From positions 62,001 through 126,000 of the forward strand of contig JAJEHN010000019.1 of assembly GCA_022823665.1 (NCBI GenBank): a stretch of DNA of 64,000 nt, given 5' to 3'. The translations under genes were made by a program, and so were the position numbers. Positions within the stretch are counted from its first letter, which is position 1. Every line of letters starts with the position of its first letter. This document shows positions 39,133-48,730 of this stretch, in pieces. The notes under the pieces are model-generated. The model did no database searches, had not been told where the DNA came from, and saw nothing but the letters and a program-made list of their open reading frames with translations. The stretch comes from Thermoanaerobaculia bacterium. GTDB taxonomy: Bacteria; Acidobacteriota; Thermoanaerobaculia; Multivoradales; Multivoraceae.

Positions 39133-39628
39133 GTTCGCCGCCAGTCTGGCCCTGGTGTCGCTGGTCGAGTTGCTGCTGGCCGAAGTGCTGCCGGCGGCCG
39201 GGCGGACGATCGACCTGTTCGTGCTCCTGGTCGTGCTCGGCAGTCTGGCCGGCAACTCGCTCCAGGGCGTCACGGGCGGCCTGGTCGCGGGCTTCGTTCA
39301 GGACACGCTGAGCACCTCGCCGTTCGGCCTTCACGGCCTCGCCTGCTGCGTCGTGGGCTACGGAGTCGCCCGCCTGTCGCAGCGCGTGGACACCGGCCAG
39401 AGGACGGTGGCGTTGCTCCTGGTCGCAGTGGGTACGCTGGTGCATCAGGCGATCGTTCTCGGCCTCCTCAGGTTCCTGGAAGTCGGCGAGTTCGGCGGCG
39501 CCGTCGTTCCGTTGCGGGTGGCGGCGACGACCGCCGTCGGCCTGCCGAGCCTGTGGTTGTTCAACCGGGCCCAGGCCTGGGTCGATGAACGGCGTACCCT
39601 GAAGGAGGGGAGGGCGCGTCCGCGGTGA
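39116..39628 (+). CDS. mreD: Rod shape-determining protein MreD
   Basis: A 170-residue, almost entirely hydrophobic protein with five or six membrane segments, including LALVSLVELLLAEVLPAAG, LFVLLVVLGSLAGNSLQGV and TVALLLVAVGTLVHQAIVLG. Size, hydrophobicity, the SLQGVTGGLVAGFVQD loop and the place between mreC and PBP2 identify MreD. ATG at 39116 lies inside the end of mreC in another frame, indicating coupling. The C-terminus is basic. Confidence 0.9.
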   Translation: MPWAARFAASLALVSLVELLLAEVLPAAGRTIDLFVLLVVLGSLAGNSLQGVTGGLVAGFVQDTLSTSPFGLHGLACCVVGYGVARLSQRVDTGQRTVALLLVAVGTLVHQAIVLGLLRFLEVGEFGGAVVPLRVAATTAVGLPSLWLFNRAQAWVDERRTLKEGRARPR

Positions 39629-39644
39629 CCGCGACGGCCACGGG

Positions 39645-41441
39645 ATGAGTCTGCAGAACCCAGCGCAGGAGTACAGCTCGGATTGGATCCTGCTGAACAT
39701 GGCCGTCCGGCTCAGATGGCTGTGCGGCGTGCTGGGCGTGGCCCTGGCGGTCGTGATCGGCGCCTACTGGTATCACCAGATCATTCGGGCGGAGCACTAC
39801 GAACGTCTGGCCGAAAACAACCGGCTGCGGGTGCTGCGACTGGACGCGCCGAGGGGCCTGATCTACGACCGTTCGGGGCGGATCCTGGTCGAGAACACGC
39901 CCACCTTCCGCTTGATGATCGACCGCAGCGCGAGTTCGGACCTTGGCGCCAGTCTGGCTTTCGCGGCCGGGATCCTCGGCCGGGAGGAGCGGGAACTCAG
40001 GGCCGCGCTGGAGCGTCATCGGGGCGTGGCCCGGGAGGTGCCCGTGCTGCTGGCCGAGGACCTGGAGCTGACCCAGGTCGCCCGGTTCGAGGTTTCGGAG
40101 CCCGAGCATCCGGAGTTCGAGATCTCCACTTCGAGGCGCCGGCTGTACCGGCACAGCTTTCAGACCGCTCATGTCGTGGGCTATCTGGGCGAACCCACCC
40201 CCGCCGAACACGACCGCGACGACTCTCTGGCGGCCGGGGATCTGGTAGGCCGCAGCGGCGTGGAACTGCTGCGGGATCGTCGGCTGCGCGGAAACCACGG
40301 GGAACGGATCGTGGTCGTCGACAGCCGGGGCCGCCTGATGGGCGAGGACGTGCGGCGGGCGGACGCCGAGCCCGGCGAGTCCGTGACCCTGACGATCGAC
40401 CTGCGGCTGCAGCAGTTGGCCGAGAGCCTGCTGGCGGACAAGGCCGGCGCGATCGTCGCGCTCGACCCCCGCGACGGCGCCGTCCGGGCGATGGTCTCCT
40501 CCCCGTCGTTCGACCCGAACCGCTTCGCCGGCCGGCTGAGCCAGGAGGACTGGGACCGGATCGTCGACGCACCGGGAAAGCCCCTGCAGAACCGCGCGAT
40601 CCAGAACACCTACCCGCCGGGTTCGGTGTTCAAGATCGTGATGGCGGTGGCGGGTCTGGCGGAGGGGGTGCTTCGCCCCGAGGAACGGGTCTACTGCAGC
40701 GGCGCGACCCGGCTCTACGACCGCCGCTGGCGCTGCTGGCAGCCGCGTGGGCACGGCTTCGTCGATCTGCGCGCGGCCCTGCAGCACTCCTGCGACACCT
40801 ACTTCTACCGGCAGGGCGTGAAGATCGGAATCGAGGTGATCGCGGCCTATGCCCGCCGGCTAGGGCTGGGTGGCCGAACGGGGGTCGAACTCCCTGGCGA
40901 GAGCGAGGGTCTGGTGCCCGACCCCGAGTGGAGCAGGGATCGGCGAGGCTATCCGTGGTATCCGGGCGAAACGGTCTCGGTCGCGATAGGCCAGGGGCCG
41001 CTGCTGACTTCGCCGCTGCAGGTGGCGGTGATGACCGCCGCGGTGGCGAACGGGGGGTTCAGGGTGCGCCCGTACCTGGTCGCTGGCGGCGGGGAGCCTC
41101 CCGAGCCGCTCGGCCTGGATGCCGAGGCGGTCTCCTTCGTAGCCGAAGCGCTCGCCAACGTCGTGGCGAACGGAACCGGACGTAGCGCCAGGACGCCGGT
41201 GGTGGCCGTCGCGGGCAAGACGGGAACCGCCCAGGTCGTCGCGCAGGAAACCTGGACCCGCTCGGAGGATCTCCCGCCCGATCAGGCCGACCATGCCTGG
41301 TTCACCTCCTACGCTCCGGTGGACGCGCCGGAGCTGGTGGTCGTCGTCTTCGTCGAGAACGGGGGCAGGGGCTCGGAAGCGGCGGCGCCGCTGGCGAGAG
41401 AGTTGCTCGAGGATCACTTCGGTGCTGCCGCAGGAACCTGA
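39645..41441 (+). CDS. mrdA: Penicillin-binding protein 2 (elongasome transpeptidase)
   Basis: A 598-residue class B PBP. An N-terminal membrane segment (about 27-46) is followed by the pedestal domain with RLDAPRGLIYDRSGRILVEN. The transpeptidase domain has the SxxK Ser at S327 (PPGSVFKIV), SCD at 382-384 (standing for SxN) and KTG at 525-527. It cross-links peptidoglycan during elongation, working with RodA and activated by MreC. Located 16 bases after mreD and overlapping rodA by 20 bases. Confidence 0.96.
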   Translation: MSLQNPAQEYSSDWILLNMAVRLRWLCGVLGVALAVVIGAYWYHQIIRAEHYERLAENNRLRVLRLDAPRGLIYDRSGRILVENTPTFRLMIDRSASSDLGASLAFAAGILGREERELRAALERHRGVAREVPVLLAEDLELTQVARFEVSEPEHPEFEISTSRRRLYRHSFQTAHVVGYLGEPTPAEHDRDDSLAAGDLVGRSGVELLRDRRLRGNHGERIVVVDSRGRLMGEDVRRADAEPGESVTLTIDLRLQQLAESLLADKAGAIVALDPRDGAVRAMVSSPSFDPNRFAGRLSQEDWDRIVDAPGKPLQNRAIQNTYPPGSVFKIVMAVAGLAEGVLRPEERVYCSGATRLYDRRWRCWQPRGHGFVDLRAALQHSCDTYFYRQGVKIGIEVIAAYARRLGLGGRTGVELPGESEGLVPDPEWSRDRRGYPWYPGETVSVAIGQGPLLTSPLQVAVMTAAVANGGFRVRPYLVAGGGEPPEPLGLDAEAVSFVAEALANVVANGTGRSARTPVVAVAGKTGTAQVVAQETWTRSEDLPPDQADHAWFTSYAPVDAPELVVVVFVENGGRGSEAAAPLARELLEDHFGAAAGT

Positions 41442-42537
41442 TCGCTGGCCGCTCCTGCGCCGGGTCCGGTCCGTCGCCTGGTTGCTCGGCGGGTCGGCGC
41501 TGGCGTTGTCGGTGATCGGCCTGGTCGTCATTTCGAGTGCCTCCGCGGACATGAACACGGACTACGAAGTGCGCCAGTCGGCGTGGATCGCTCTGGGTCT
41601 GCTGGTCATGACGGCGGCCGCCGCGGTCGACTACACGCTCCTGCTCCGCTACGCCTTCTGGATCTACCTGGCGGCGGTGGCGGTACTCGCCGTGGTGACC
41701 TTCTTCGGCCACGAAGCGGGCGGGGCCCGGAGCTGGATCGGGATAGGCGGCTTCGGCGGTCAGCCGTCGGACTTCTGCAAGATCGCGACGGTCCTCCTGC
41801 TGGCCCGTCACATGGCGGAAGCGCAGGCGCCGGTGGCGCCTCGCGGCTGGCTTTGGGCGGCCTCGGCGTTCGTCGTGGCGCCGGTGCTGCTGATCGCCCT
41901 GCAGCCGGACATGGGCGGCGCCCTGATGTTCGTGCCGATGCTCGCGGCGATGGCCATCGTCGCCGGCCTCAGGCTCCGGTCCGCCCTGATCGCGCTGGGG
42001 GTGGCCGCGGTGGTCGCGGGCGCCATCTGGGTCTTCGCCCTGCAGGACTACCAGAAGGACCGGGTGTCGAGCTTCTTCAGGCCCGACGCGGACCCGCTCG
42101 GGTCGGGCTACCAGGTGCGCCAGAGCCGCATCGCCATCGGTTCAGGCCAGATGCTCGGCAAGGGATACGGCGAGGGCACGCAGTCCAATCTGCAGTTCCT
42201 GCCGACGCCTCACACCGATTTCGTGTTCGCCGTGCTGGGCGAGGAGTACGGGTTCATGGGCGTCACCGTCGTTCTGGGGCTGCTCCTCCTCTACCTGGGA
42301 AACGGCGTGCGCGCGGCCCTGGCCGCGCGAGACCCGGCCGGCATGCTGCTCGTCGTCGGCCTGCTCGCCTTCATTGCGGGCCACGTTCTCTACAATACGG
42401 CGATGGTGGTCGGCCTGCTTCCGATCACCGGCATCCCGCTGCCCTTCCTCAGCTACGGCGGCTCCTTCATGCTCTTCTGCTGTGCGGCCACCGGGTTGAT
42501 GATCCGCGTCGACGTTCAGCGCTTCGTCAACATCTGA
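41422..42537 (+). CDS. rodA: Peptidoglycan glycosyltransferase RodA (SEDS family)
   Basis: A 371-residue SEDS protein with about ten membrane segments. Diagnostic parts: GGARSWIGIGGFGGQPSDFCKI, ALQPDMGGALMF, GSGYQVRQSRIAIGSGQMLGKGYGEGTQSNLQFLP, HTDFVFAVLGEEYGF and ITGIPLPFLSYGGSFMLF. It polymerises glycan strands in the elongasome together with PBP2. The start is GTG at 41422 within the end of the PBP2 gene, giving the short cytoplasmic N-terminus expected. Confidence 0.96.
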   Translation: MLPQEPDRWPLLRRVRSVAWLLGGSALALSVIGLVVISSASADMNTDYEVRQSAWIALGLLVMTAAAAVDYTLLLRYAFWIYLAAVAVLAVVTFFGHEAGGARSWIGIGGFGGQPSDFCKIATVLLLARHMAEAQAPVAPRGWLWAASAFVVAPVLLIALQPDMGGALMFVPMLAAMAIVAGLRLRSALIALGVAAVVAGAIWVFALQDYQKDRVSSFFRPDADPLGSGYQVRQSRIAIGSGQMLGKGYGEGTQSNLQFLPTPHTDFVFAVLGEEYGFMGVTVVLGLLLLYLGNGVRAALAARDPAGMLLVVGLLAFIAGHVLYNTAMVVGLLPITGIPLPFLSYGGSFMLFCCAATGLMIRVDVQRFVNI

Positions 42538-42568
42538 GCGGACCGTCAGGGCGGCCGCCGGCACCGAC

Positions 42569-44035
42569 ATGCACAGGGAGCTTCTGGTCGAAGGCGACCC
42601 GCACCAGACGCGCCTCGCCGTCCTGGAGGCCGGCCGGCTGGTGGAGTTCTTCATCGAGCGCCATCGTGGCTGCGGCCTCGTCGGCAACATCTACAAGGGG
42701 AGGGTACGGCGGGTTCTTCCCGGCATGAGGGCCGCCTTCGTCGACCTGGGACTGGAACGGGACGGCTACCTGTACCTCGAGGAGATGGCGGTTGACGATT
42801 CGGGAGCGCCAGGCGGAGACGGCCGGCGGACGAGTCCCGGCATCCCGCGGCGGGGCCAGGAAGTCGTCGTTCAGATCGCCAGGGAAAGACTGGCGGACAA
42901 GGGACCGCGGGTCACGACCGAGATCACGCTTCCCGGCCGGTACCTGGTGCTGACGCCCCTGGCCGGCCGGTTGGGGATCTCCAGGCGGATCGAGGATCCG
43001 GACGAACGGGACCGTCTGAAGACGGCGGCCCTGGAACAGTGGGGCGATGCGCTCGAAGCGACGGGCTGCATCGTGCGCACGGCGGCGGCGGGGGCGCCGG
43101 CGCAGGACCTGGGGAGGGAGTACGAGCTTCTGGCGGAGATCTGGCGAGAGATCGAGGGGCGGGCGGCCGCGACCGCGGCCCCGGCATTGCTCCACCAGGA
43201 GGAAGAACTCGCGGTACGGGTGATTCGCGACCACTTCGGCGAGGACTTCGGCGCCCTGCTGGTCGACGGCGCCGATGCGCACAGGGTCATCCGCGAGTAC
43301 CTCGGGCGGGTCCAGCCGGAACTCGTGACGAGGCTGGAGAAGAGCCGTCGCGGCCTGTTCGATCGCTACCGGATCGACGCTGCCGTCGACGCCGCCCTGG
43401 AGCCGCGGGCGCCGCTGCCCTCCGGCGGCTACCTGGTCATCAACCAGACCGAGGCGCTTGTGGCCATCGACGTGAACTCCGGCCGCGATGTCGGCCCCGG
43501 CGGTTTCCGCGACACGGTCCTCCGGACCAATCTCGAGGCGGTGGCGGAAGCCGTGCGCCAGATACGGCTGCGGGACCTGTCCGGCATCCTCGTCATCGAC
43601 CTGATCGACATGGAGCACGAAGAAGATCGTCGCACGGTGTTCGCGCGGCTCGAGCTGGAGCTGCGGAAGGACCGCGCCCGGAAGCGGGTGCTCGAGATCT
43701 CGGAGTTCGGCCTGGTTCAACTCACCCGGCAGAGGCGGCGCGAGAATCTGGAGCGGGCGCTCATGGGGCCCTGCCCGACCTGCCGGGGCCGGGGCCGGAT
43801 CAAGTCCGTCGCGACGATCTGCCTGGAGTTGCGGCGAACCTGTCTGGCGCACGCCGGCCGCGGTTGCCGCCAGTTGGCGGTGCGGGTCCACCCGGAGGTG
43901 CTGGACGGCCTGAACGGTTCCGAATCGGACGTGCTGAACGGGATGCAGGGAGCGTTCGACGTCCCCATCCTGCTGCGGGCGGATCCGGACCTCGATCGGG
44001 AGCACTTCGTCGTAACCGAGATCGAAGGGTCTTGA
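42569..44035 (+). CDS. rng: Ribonuclease G/E family endoribonuclease
   Basis: A 488-residue RNase G-size enzyme that cuts single-stranded A/U-rich RNA and helps process 16S rRNA. The S1-like domain contains GNIYKGRVRRVLPGMRAAFVDLG. The magnesium-binding Asp pair is D301 (AIDVNSG) and D344 (VIDLIDME). The Zn-link is C402 and C405 (CPTCRGRG). The long C-terminal scaffold of RNase E is missing, so it is the RNase G form. rng near mreBCD is a classical arrangement. Its stop overlaps the next gene's TTG start. Confidence 0.94.
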   Translation: MHRELLVEGDPHQTRLAVLEAGRLVEFFIERHRGCGLVGNIYKGRVRRVLPGMRAAFVDLGLERDGYLYLEEMAVDDSGAPGGDGRRTSPGIPRRGQEVVVQIARERLADKGPRVTTEITLPGRYLVLTPLAGRLGISRRIEDPDERDRLKTAALEQWGDALEATGCIVRTAAAGAPAQDLGREYELLAEIWREIEGRAAATAAPALLHQEEELAVRVIRDHFGEDFGALLVDGADAHRVIREYLGRVQPELVTRLEKSRRGLFDRYRIDAAVDAALEPRAPLPSGGYLVINQTEALVAIDVNSGRDVGPGGFRDTVLRTNLEAVAEAVRQIRLRDLSGILVIDLIDMEHEEDRRTVFARLELELRKDRARKRVLEISEFGLVQLTRQRRRENLERALMGPCPTCRGRGRIKSVATICLELRRTCLAHAGRGCRQLAVRVHPEVLDGLNGSESDVLNGMQGAFDVPILLRADPDLDREHFVVTEIEGS

Positions 44036-46263
44036 CGGCCGGGGCCGAAGGACCGGAACGCCGGTTCGAGTTCGACGACCTCACGGGCGCGGTCACGCCG
44101 ACCGCCGTGGACGGTGACCTGGGCGCCGGCTTCGAGGAGACCCTGCGCCGGCTGCTGGACCCGGGGAGCGGCCGGCGCAGCCTGCACTGGGGACGCAGCT
44201 ACCTCTACGAAGCCGGCTGGCGAGGGCCCGCGGAGGCGACCGAGACGGCCGTGGTCGTCAAGCAGTTCCGCCACGACGATCTGCACGCGCGGTTCCGCCG
44301 CCGCCGCCGGGGCAGCCGGGCTCGCCTGAGCTTCCGGGCCGCGCTCCGCTTCCGGCGTCTCGGGATCCCGACGCCGGAACCCCTCCTCTATGCGGAATCC
44401 AACACGATCGACGGTCCCGCCTGGTACGTCTGCCGCCTGGTGCCGGATGCGCTGGAGTTGCGCTACGTCCTGCGGGCCCTGAACGGCGGCGACGGACCCG
44501 ACCAGTTTCCCGGAATCCACGGTCCGACCCTGTTGCGAAGGGTCGGCGGGCTGGCCGCGGAGCTGCACCGCCACGGCGTCTGGTTCAGGGATCTGACCTC
44601 CGGCAACGTTCTCCTGTCGGAAGCGACGACCGAGGCGGAGCTCTTCCTGGTCGACCTGAACCGCGCCCGCTTCCGCCGACGGCTGTCGACCAGTCAGCGA
44701 CTGAGGGATCTCAGCCGGATGCCGGTGCTGCGGCCGGAGGATCGCGCCGAGTACCTGGCCGGCTACCGGCCGGGCGGCCTGCCGCGGCTTCAGCGAATCT
44801 GGTTCGAGACCTGCCACCGCGCGTTCCGTTTCAAGTTGGGATCGAAGCAGGGCGCGCGCCGGGGCCTGCGGCGTATGTCCGATCTCCTCCTGCCGCGCCG
44901 CCGCGCCCACCCCCACGTTCCCGACGCGGAACGCGGGGCCACGGCCACCGAGCGCACGGTCTGGGATCCACTGACCGATCAGCCGCATCAGCAGGCCACC
45001 CGCGGCCAGCGCCTCGGCGTGCGCCTGCGCGACGCCGGCCACCACGCGCGGCCGCTGCTTCGATCCGCCGGACCGCTGCTCCTGTCGGTCGCGGAGGCGC
45101 GTCGCGTCAGGCGTGCCCTGGACCGCGCGCCGGCGCCGGTCCGCTTCGGCGGCCTGGGCGTCGCGATCGGACCCGGCTCGGCCCCGGTCTCTTCCCTGGC
45201 CGGGGCGGTCGAGGAGCTCGGAGTCGACACGGTGCTCCTGCGCTTCCACCTCTGGCAGGGCGTCGACCGCGGCCTGCTGGAACTGGCGCGGACTCTCCGC
45301 CGTGGCGAGCGGTCGGTCGACCTGGTGTTCCAGTTCAGCCAGGACCGGTCGCTGGTTCGGGACGCCGGGCTCTGGCGGCGGCGGGTCGAGGAAGCCGCGG
45401 CCGCGCTCGCTCCCTTCGGGCACCGGTTCCTGATCGGCCAGGCGCCCAATCGCAGCAAGTGGGGCGTCTGGCGGCCCGGGGACTACTGGAGCCTGCTGGC
45501 GGCCGGCGCCGAAGCGGTACGCGCCCAGTGCCGCGACGCCTGCGTTCTCGCACCCGCGGTGATCGACTTCGAGCCTCACGCGACAGCGGCTCTGATCCAT
45601 TCGGGACAGCCGGAGCGGCGCTTCGACGTTCTGGCGAGCCAGCTCTACGTCGACCGGCGGGGCGCGCCGGAGAACCGCCAGCTCGGCTTCGACCTCGCCG
45701 GCAAGCTGGCGGTTCTGCGCTCCCTGGCTCGCAGGGCCCCGGACTGCGCGTCGGGCAGGAGCTGGGTCACCGAGTTCAACTGGCCGCTCGCCGAGGGTCC
45801 GCACGCTCCCGCCGGCCGCGATGTCGCCGTGGACGAGGACGCCCAGGCCAGCTACCTGGTCCGCTATGCCCTGGAGGCGCTGGGCAGCGGTCTGGCGGAG
45901 CGCGTCTACTGGTGGCAGTTGGCGGCCGCGGGTTACGGCCTGCTCGACCCTCGGGGCGACGGCCTGCGGCGGCGCCCGGCCTGGCTCGCCCTGCGTCAGC
46001 TCCAGCGCGAGCTGGCCGGCGCGGAAGTCGTCCGCCTGCGGATGGAGCCAGGGCTGCGCGGCTACCGGGCGGTCCGGGAGGGGCGCGAGATCCGGGTCGT
46101 CTGGGCGCTGGACGGCCGCGGTCGCTCCTACCGGCCGCGGAGGGAGGTGCGCGCGGTGCGCGACCGCGACGGACGGGAACTCGACCGGCTTCCCGCCGCG
46201 CTCACCGGGGCGCCGGTGTACCTCGAGTGCGAGACCGGCGGTCCGGCCCGCGCACCCGCGTAA
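44032..46263 (+). CDS. LPS-type kinase fused to a glycoside-hydrolase-like domain
   Basis: A 743-residue two-domain protein. The N-terminal part (about 45-275) is a kinase of the LPS core (Kdo/heptose, WaaP-like) family. ATP Lys is K77 (VVVKQF), catalytic loop HGVWFRDLTSGNVLL has D187, and metal-binding VDLNR has D208. A basic linker follows. From about 365 to 650 it resembles a clan GH-A TIM barrel. The nucleophile position is E581 (WVTEFNWPL), and YWWQL comes near the end. The acid/base site, normally a GNEPN-like box, reads GQAPN with A471, so hydrolysis may be lost. TTG 44032 after AAGGG overlaps the rng stop. The O-antigen exporter genes follow immediately. Fold of the second domain is judged by eye. 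Confidence 0.7.
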   Translation: MTAGAEGPERRFEFDDLTGAVTPTAVDGDLGAGFEETLRRLLDPGSGRRSLHWGRSYLYEAGWRGPAEATETAVVVKQFRHDDLHARFRRRRRGSRARLSFRAALRFRRLGIPTPEPLLYAESNTIDGPAWYVCRLVPDALELRYVLRALNGGDGPDQFPGIHGPTLLRRVGGLAAELHRHGVWFRDLTSGNVLLSEATTEAELFLVDLNRARFRRRLSTSQRLRDLSRMPVLRPEDRAEYLAGYRPGGLPRLQRIWFETCHRAFRFKLGSKQGARRGLRRMSDLLLPRRRAHPHVPDAERGATATERTVWDPLTDQPHQQATRGQRLGVRLRDAGHHARPLLRSAGPLLLSVAEARRVRRALDRAPAPVRFGGLGVAIGPGSAPVSSLAGAVEELGVDTVLLRFHLWQGVDRGLLELARTLRRGERSVDLVFQFSQDRSLVRDAGLWRRRVEEAAAALAPFGHRFLIGQAPNRSKWGVWRPGDYWSLLAAGAEAVRAQCRDACVLAPAVIDFEPHATAALIHSGQPERRFDVLASQLYVDRRGAPENRQLGFDLAGKLAVLRSLARRAPDCASGRSWVTEFNWPLAEGPHAPAGRDVAVDEDAQASYLVRYALEALGSGLAERVYWWQLAAAGYGLLDPRGDGLRRRPAWLALRQLQRELAGAEVVRLRMEPGLRGYRAVREGREIRVVWALDGRGRSYRPRREVRAVRDRDGRELDRLPAALTGAPVYLECETGGPARAPA

Positions 46264-46264
46264 G

Positions 46265-47077
46265 ATGCTCGCGGCAATGGTCGACTTGGCCCGAACGCTG
46301 GTCCGCTACCGCAGCCTGCTCTGGACTCTGGTCATGCGCGAGCTGCGCGCCCGCTACCGGGGAAGCGTCCTGGGGTTCCTGTGGTCCCTGCTCAATCCCC
46401 TCCTGCTGCTCGCCGTCTACTCGTTCGTCTTCGGCATGATCCTGAAGCGCTCGGACCTGGTGGCGGTCGAGCCGTACGGCGTGTTTCTCGTGACCGGGCT
46501 GTTCCCCTGGATCTGGGTCTCCACCTCGTTGCTGGAAGGCTGCACGTCGCTCACGGCCAACGGAGGCCTGATCCGCAAGGCGGTGTTCCCCGTCGAGGTG
46601 CTGCCGGCGGTGGCGGTGGCGGCGAACCTGGTGCACTTCCTCCTGGCGCTGCCGATCGTGGGGGTCGCCCTGGTCGCCGCCCGGCTGCTCGGCTATCCGA
46701 TCTCCGGCTGGACGGCAGCCCTGCTGCCGGCCGTCCTGGCGATCGAGCTGGTCATGGTCGCCGGCCTGGCCTTCGCGCTGTCGGCTCTCTGCGTTCACTT
46801 CAAGGACGTGCGGGATCTTCTCGGCAACCTGCTCGTCCTCGCCTTCTTCCTGGCGCCGATCATCTACACCCTGAGCGACCTGCCGCCGCAGTTCGCCGCG
46901 GTGGTGCGACTGAACCCGATGACTTCGTTCACCACCGCTACGCAGGACCTCCTGTTCTTCGGCCGGCTGCCCGAACTCCACGTGTGGGCGATCATGGCCG
47001 CGATCGCCGCCGTGTCCTGGGTGGCGGGCGCGGGCCTCTTCTCCCGCCTCTCCGACACCCTGGCCGAGGCGGTCTGA
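46265..47077 (+). CDS. wzm: Polysaccharide ABC transporter permease (Wzm-like)
   Basis: A 270-residue ABC-2 type permease. It begins with an amphipathic cytoplasmic helix (VRYRSLLWTLVMRELRARYRGSVLGFLW), the hallmark of O-antigen and teichoic-acid exporters. About six membrane segments follow, with NPLLLLAVYSFVFGMIL and a final LAFFLAPIIYTLSDLPPQF. ATG at 46265 lies one base after the previous stop; ATG at 46277 is an alternative. The ATPase gene follows one base after its stop. The pair exports lipid-linked polysaccharide across the inner membrane. Confidence 0.93.
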   Translation: MLAAMVDLARTLVRYRSLLWTLVMRELRARYRGSVLGFLWSLLNPLLLLAVYSFVFGMILKRSDLVAVEPYGVFLVTGLFPWIWVSTSLLEGCTSLTANGGLIRKAVFPVEVLPAVAVAANLVHFLLALPIVGVALVAARLLGYPISGWTAALLPAVLAIELVMVAGLAFALSALCVHFKDVRDLLGNLLVLAFFLAPIIYTLSDLPPQFAAVVRLNPMTSFTTATQDLLFFGRLPELHVWAIMAAIAAVSWVAGAGLFSRLSDTLAEAV

Positions 47078-47078
47078 G

Positions 47079-48419
47079 TTGAGCCCGCCGGCGGTTGCGG
47101 CGAGCGGCCTGTGCAAGCGGTACCGGCGCGCCGCCGGCGGATACCGGCTGCGGACGCTGAAGAGCGCGCTGCTCGAAGGCAGCCTGACCGGGGGCCTGGC
47201 CTCGGGTGAAGTCGTCGAGGCCCTGACCGACGTCAGCTTCGAGGTCGCGGCCGGGGAGGCGGTGGGGATCATCGGCGGCAACGGTTCGGGCAAGTCGACG
47301 CTGATCAAGCTCGTGGCCGGTCTGCTGCCGCCGACTTCCGGCGAACTCTCGGTGAACGGACGGGTCGCGGCGCTGATCGAGCTCGGCGCGGGCTTTCATC
47401 CCGAGATCTCCGGCCGGGAGAACATCTTCATCAACGGGGCGCTGCTCGGGCTGAGCCGGCGGCGAATCGAGCAGCGCTACGACGACATCGTGGAGTTCGC
47501 GGGTCTCGGCGACTTCATCGAGGAGCCGATCAAGTACTACTCCTCCGGCATGTACGTGCGGCTCGGCTTCTCGGTCGCCATTCACACCGACCCGGAAGTG
47601 CTCCTGGTCGACGAGGTCCTCGCCGTCGGCGACGAGGAGTTCGTTCACCGCTGCCTGGCGAGAATCGAGGAGCACCTGGCCGGGGGCGGAACGCTGCTCG
47701 TGGTCAGCCACACCATGACGCTGATCGACGAGATCTGCGACCGGGCGATGTGGCTGGACGGCGGGCGGGTCCGGGGCCTGGGGTCGACGCGTCGGGTCAT
47801 CGACGCCTACCTGGAGTCGGTGGCGGCGCGCGAGGGCGAGGCCCACGACCGGCGCCGCCAGTCGGAGGAAGGGGAGCAAGCCGCGACCGCGTCCGCGGAC
47901 GCCGCCGAGGAGGTCGCGCGCTGGGGTTCGGGCCAGGCCGAGATCCTGGCGGCGCGCCTGCTGGCCGGCGAGGAGCGGCAGGAGCGCTACCACGTCCACT
48001 GCGGGGAAGCGGTGGCCTTCGAGCTCGACGTCGAACCAAGAGAGGAACTGTCCGACTTCGTCTTCGGCGTCGGCGTCAAGACGCCGCGGGGCGTCGACTG
48101 CTGGGGCACGAACACCGATCTGGCAGGCTACGAACCGCGCTCTCTCGCCGGGCCCGTGCGGGTGCGGCTCGTCTGTCCGGAGCTGCGGCTGGCGCCGGGC
48201 GAGTACACCGTCGATGTCGCGGTCCACGCCCGCGACGGCAGGGCGTACGATTACCGCCGCCGGGCGCTGCGGTTCACGGTGACGGAGAGCACGTCGCTGA
48301 GGAGCATCGGTCTCTACCTGCCCGAGCACGAGTGGCAGGTGGAGACGCTGGGCGCGCGGACCGACATCGACTGGCTCTCGCCCGGCCAACGGGCCGGCGA
48401 CCAACGGAGGATCGAATGA
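47079..48419 (+). CDS. wzt: Polysaccharide ABC transporter ATPase (Wzt-like) with C-terminal domain
   Basis: A 446-residue protein. The ATPase half has Walker A GIIGGNGSGKST (K72), ABC signature YYSSGMYVRLGFSVA and Walker B EVLLVDEVLAVGDEEF, all in the O-antigen exporter form. After a charged linker (about 250-290) there is a beta-rich C-terminal domain (about 300-425) similar to Wzt-C carbohydrate-binding domains, which recognise the modified end of the O-antigen before export. The start is TTG at 47079. The presence of this domain suggests chain-end capped polysaccharide, fitting an upstream kinase in the same operon. Confidence 0.92.
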   Translation: MSPPAVAASGLCKRYRRAAGGYRLRTLKSALLEGSLTGGLASGEVVEALTDVSFEVAAGEAVGIIGGNGSGKSTLIKLVAGLLPPTSGELSVNGRVAALIELGAGFHPEISGRENIFINGALLGLSRRRIEQRYDDIVEFAGLGDFIEEPIKYYSSGMYVRLGFSVAIHTDPEVLLVDEVLAVGDEEFVHRCLARIEEHLAGGGTLLVVSHTMTLIDEICDRAMWLDGGRVRGLGSTRRVIDAYLESVAAREGEAHDRRRQSEEGEQAATASADAAEEVARWGSGQAEILAARLLAGEERQERYHVHCGEAVAFELDVEPREELSDFVFGVGVKTPRGVDCWGTNTDLAGYEPRSLAGPVRVRLVCPELRLAPGEYTVDVAVHARDGRAYDYRRRALRFTVTESTSLRSIGLYLPEHEWQVETLGARTDIDWLSPGQRAGDQRRIE

Positions 48420-48730
48420 GCGACCAACCCAAGGAAGGACCGGGCGAGCAGGATGCGTCCTCGTCGATCAACGTCAAGATCGGCGACGCCGAGCTGAAGG
48501 GGGCCTACTCCAACCTGCTGCGCATCACCCACACCCGCGAGGAGTTCATCCTCGACTTCATCAACGTGGTCCCGCCTCAGGGCATCGTCAGCGCCCGGAT
48601 CGTGACCAGCCCCGGGCACCTCAAGCGGATCATCCGGGCCCTGGGCACGAACCTGCGGCGCTACGAGGAGGTCCACGGGGTGATCGAGGAGGCGCCCGAC
48701 CCGACGGAGCCGTCCGGTCGCGTCAATTGA
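48416..48730 (+). CDS. DUF3467 domain protein
   Basis: A 104-residue protein with one DUF3467 domain, visible as AELKGAYSNLLRITHTREEFILDFINVVPP followed by ARIVTSPGHLKRIIRALGTNLRRYEEVHG. No function is established for the family. ATG overlaps the wzt stop by four bases (ATGA) and CGGAGG precedes it, so it is translated with the exporter. It ends in RVN within a 16-bp palindrome shared with the convergent fadD gene. Confidence 0.85.
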   Translation: MSDQPKEGPGEQDASSSINVKIGDAELKGAYSNLLRITHTREEFILDFINVVPPQGIVSARIVTSPGHLKRIIRALGTNLRRYEEVHGVIEEAPDPTEPSGRVN

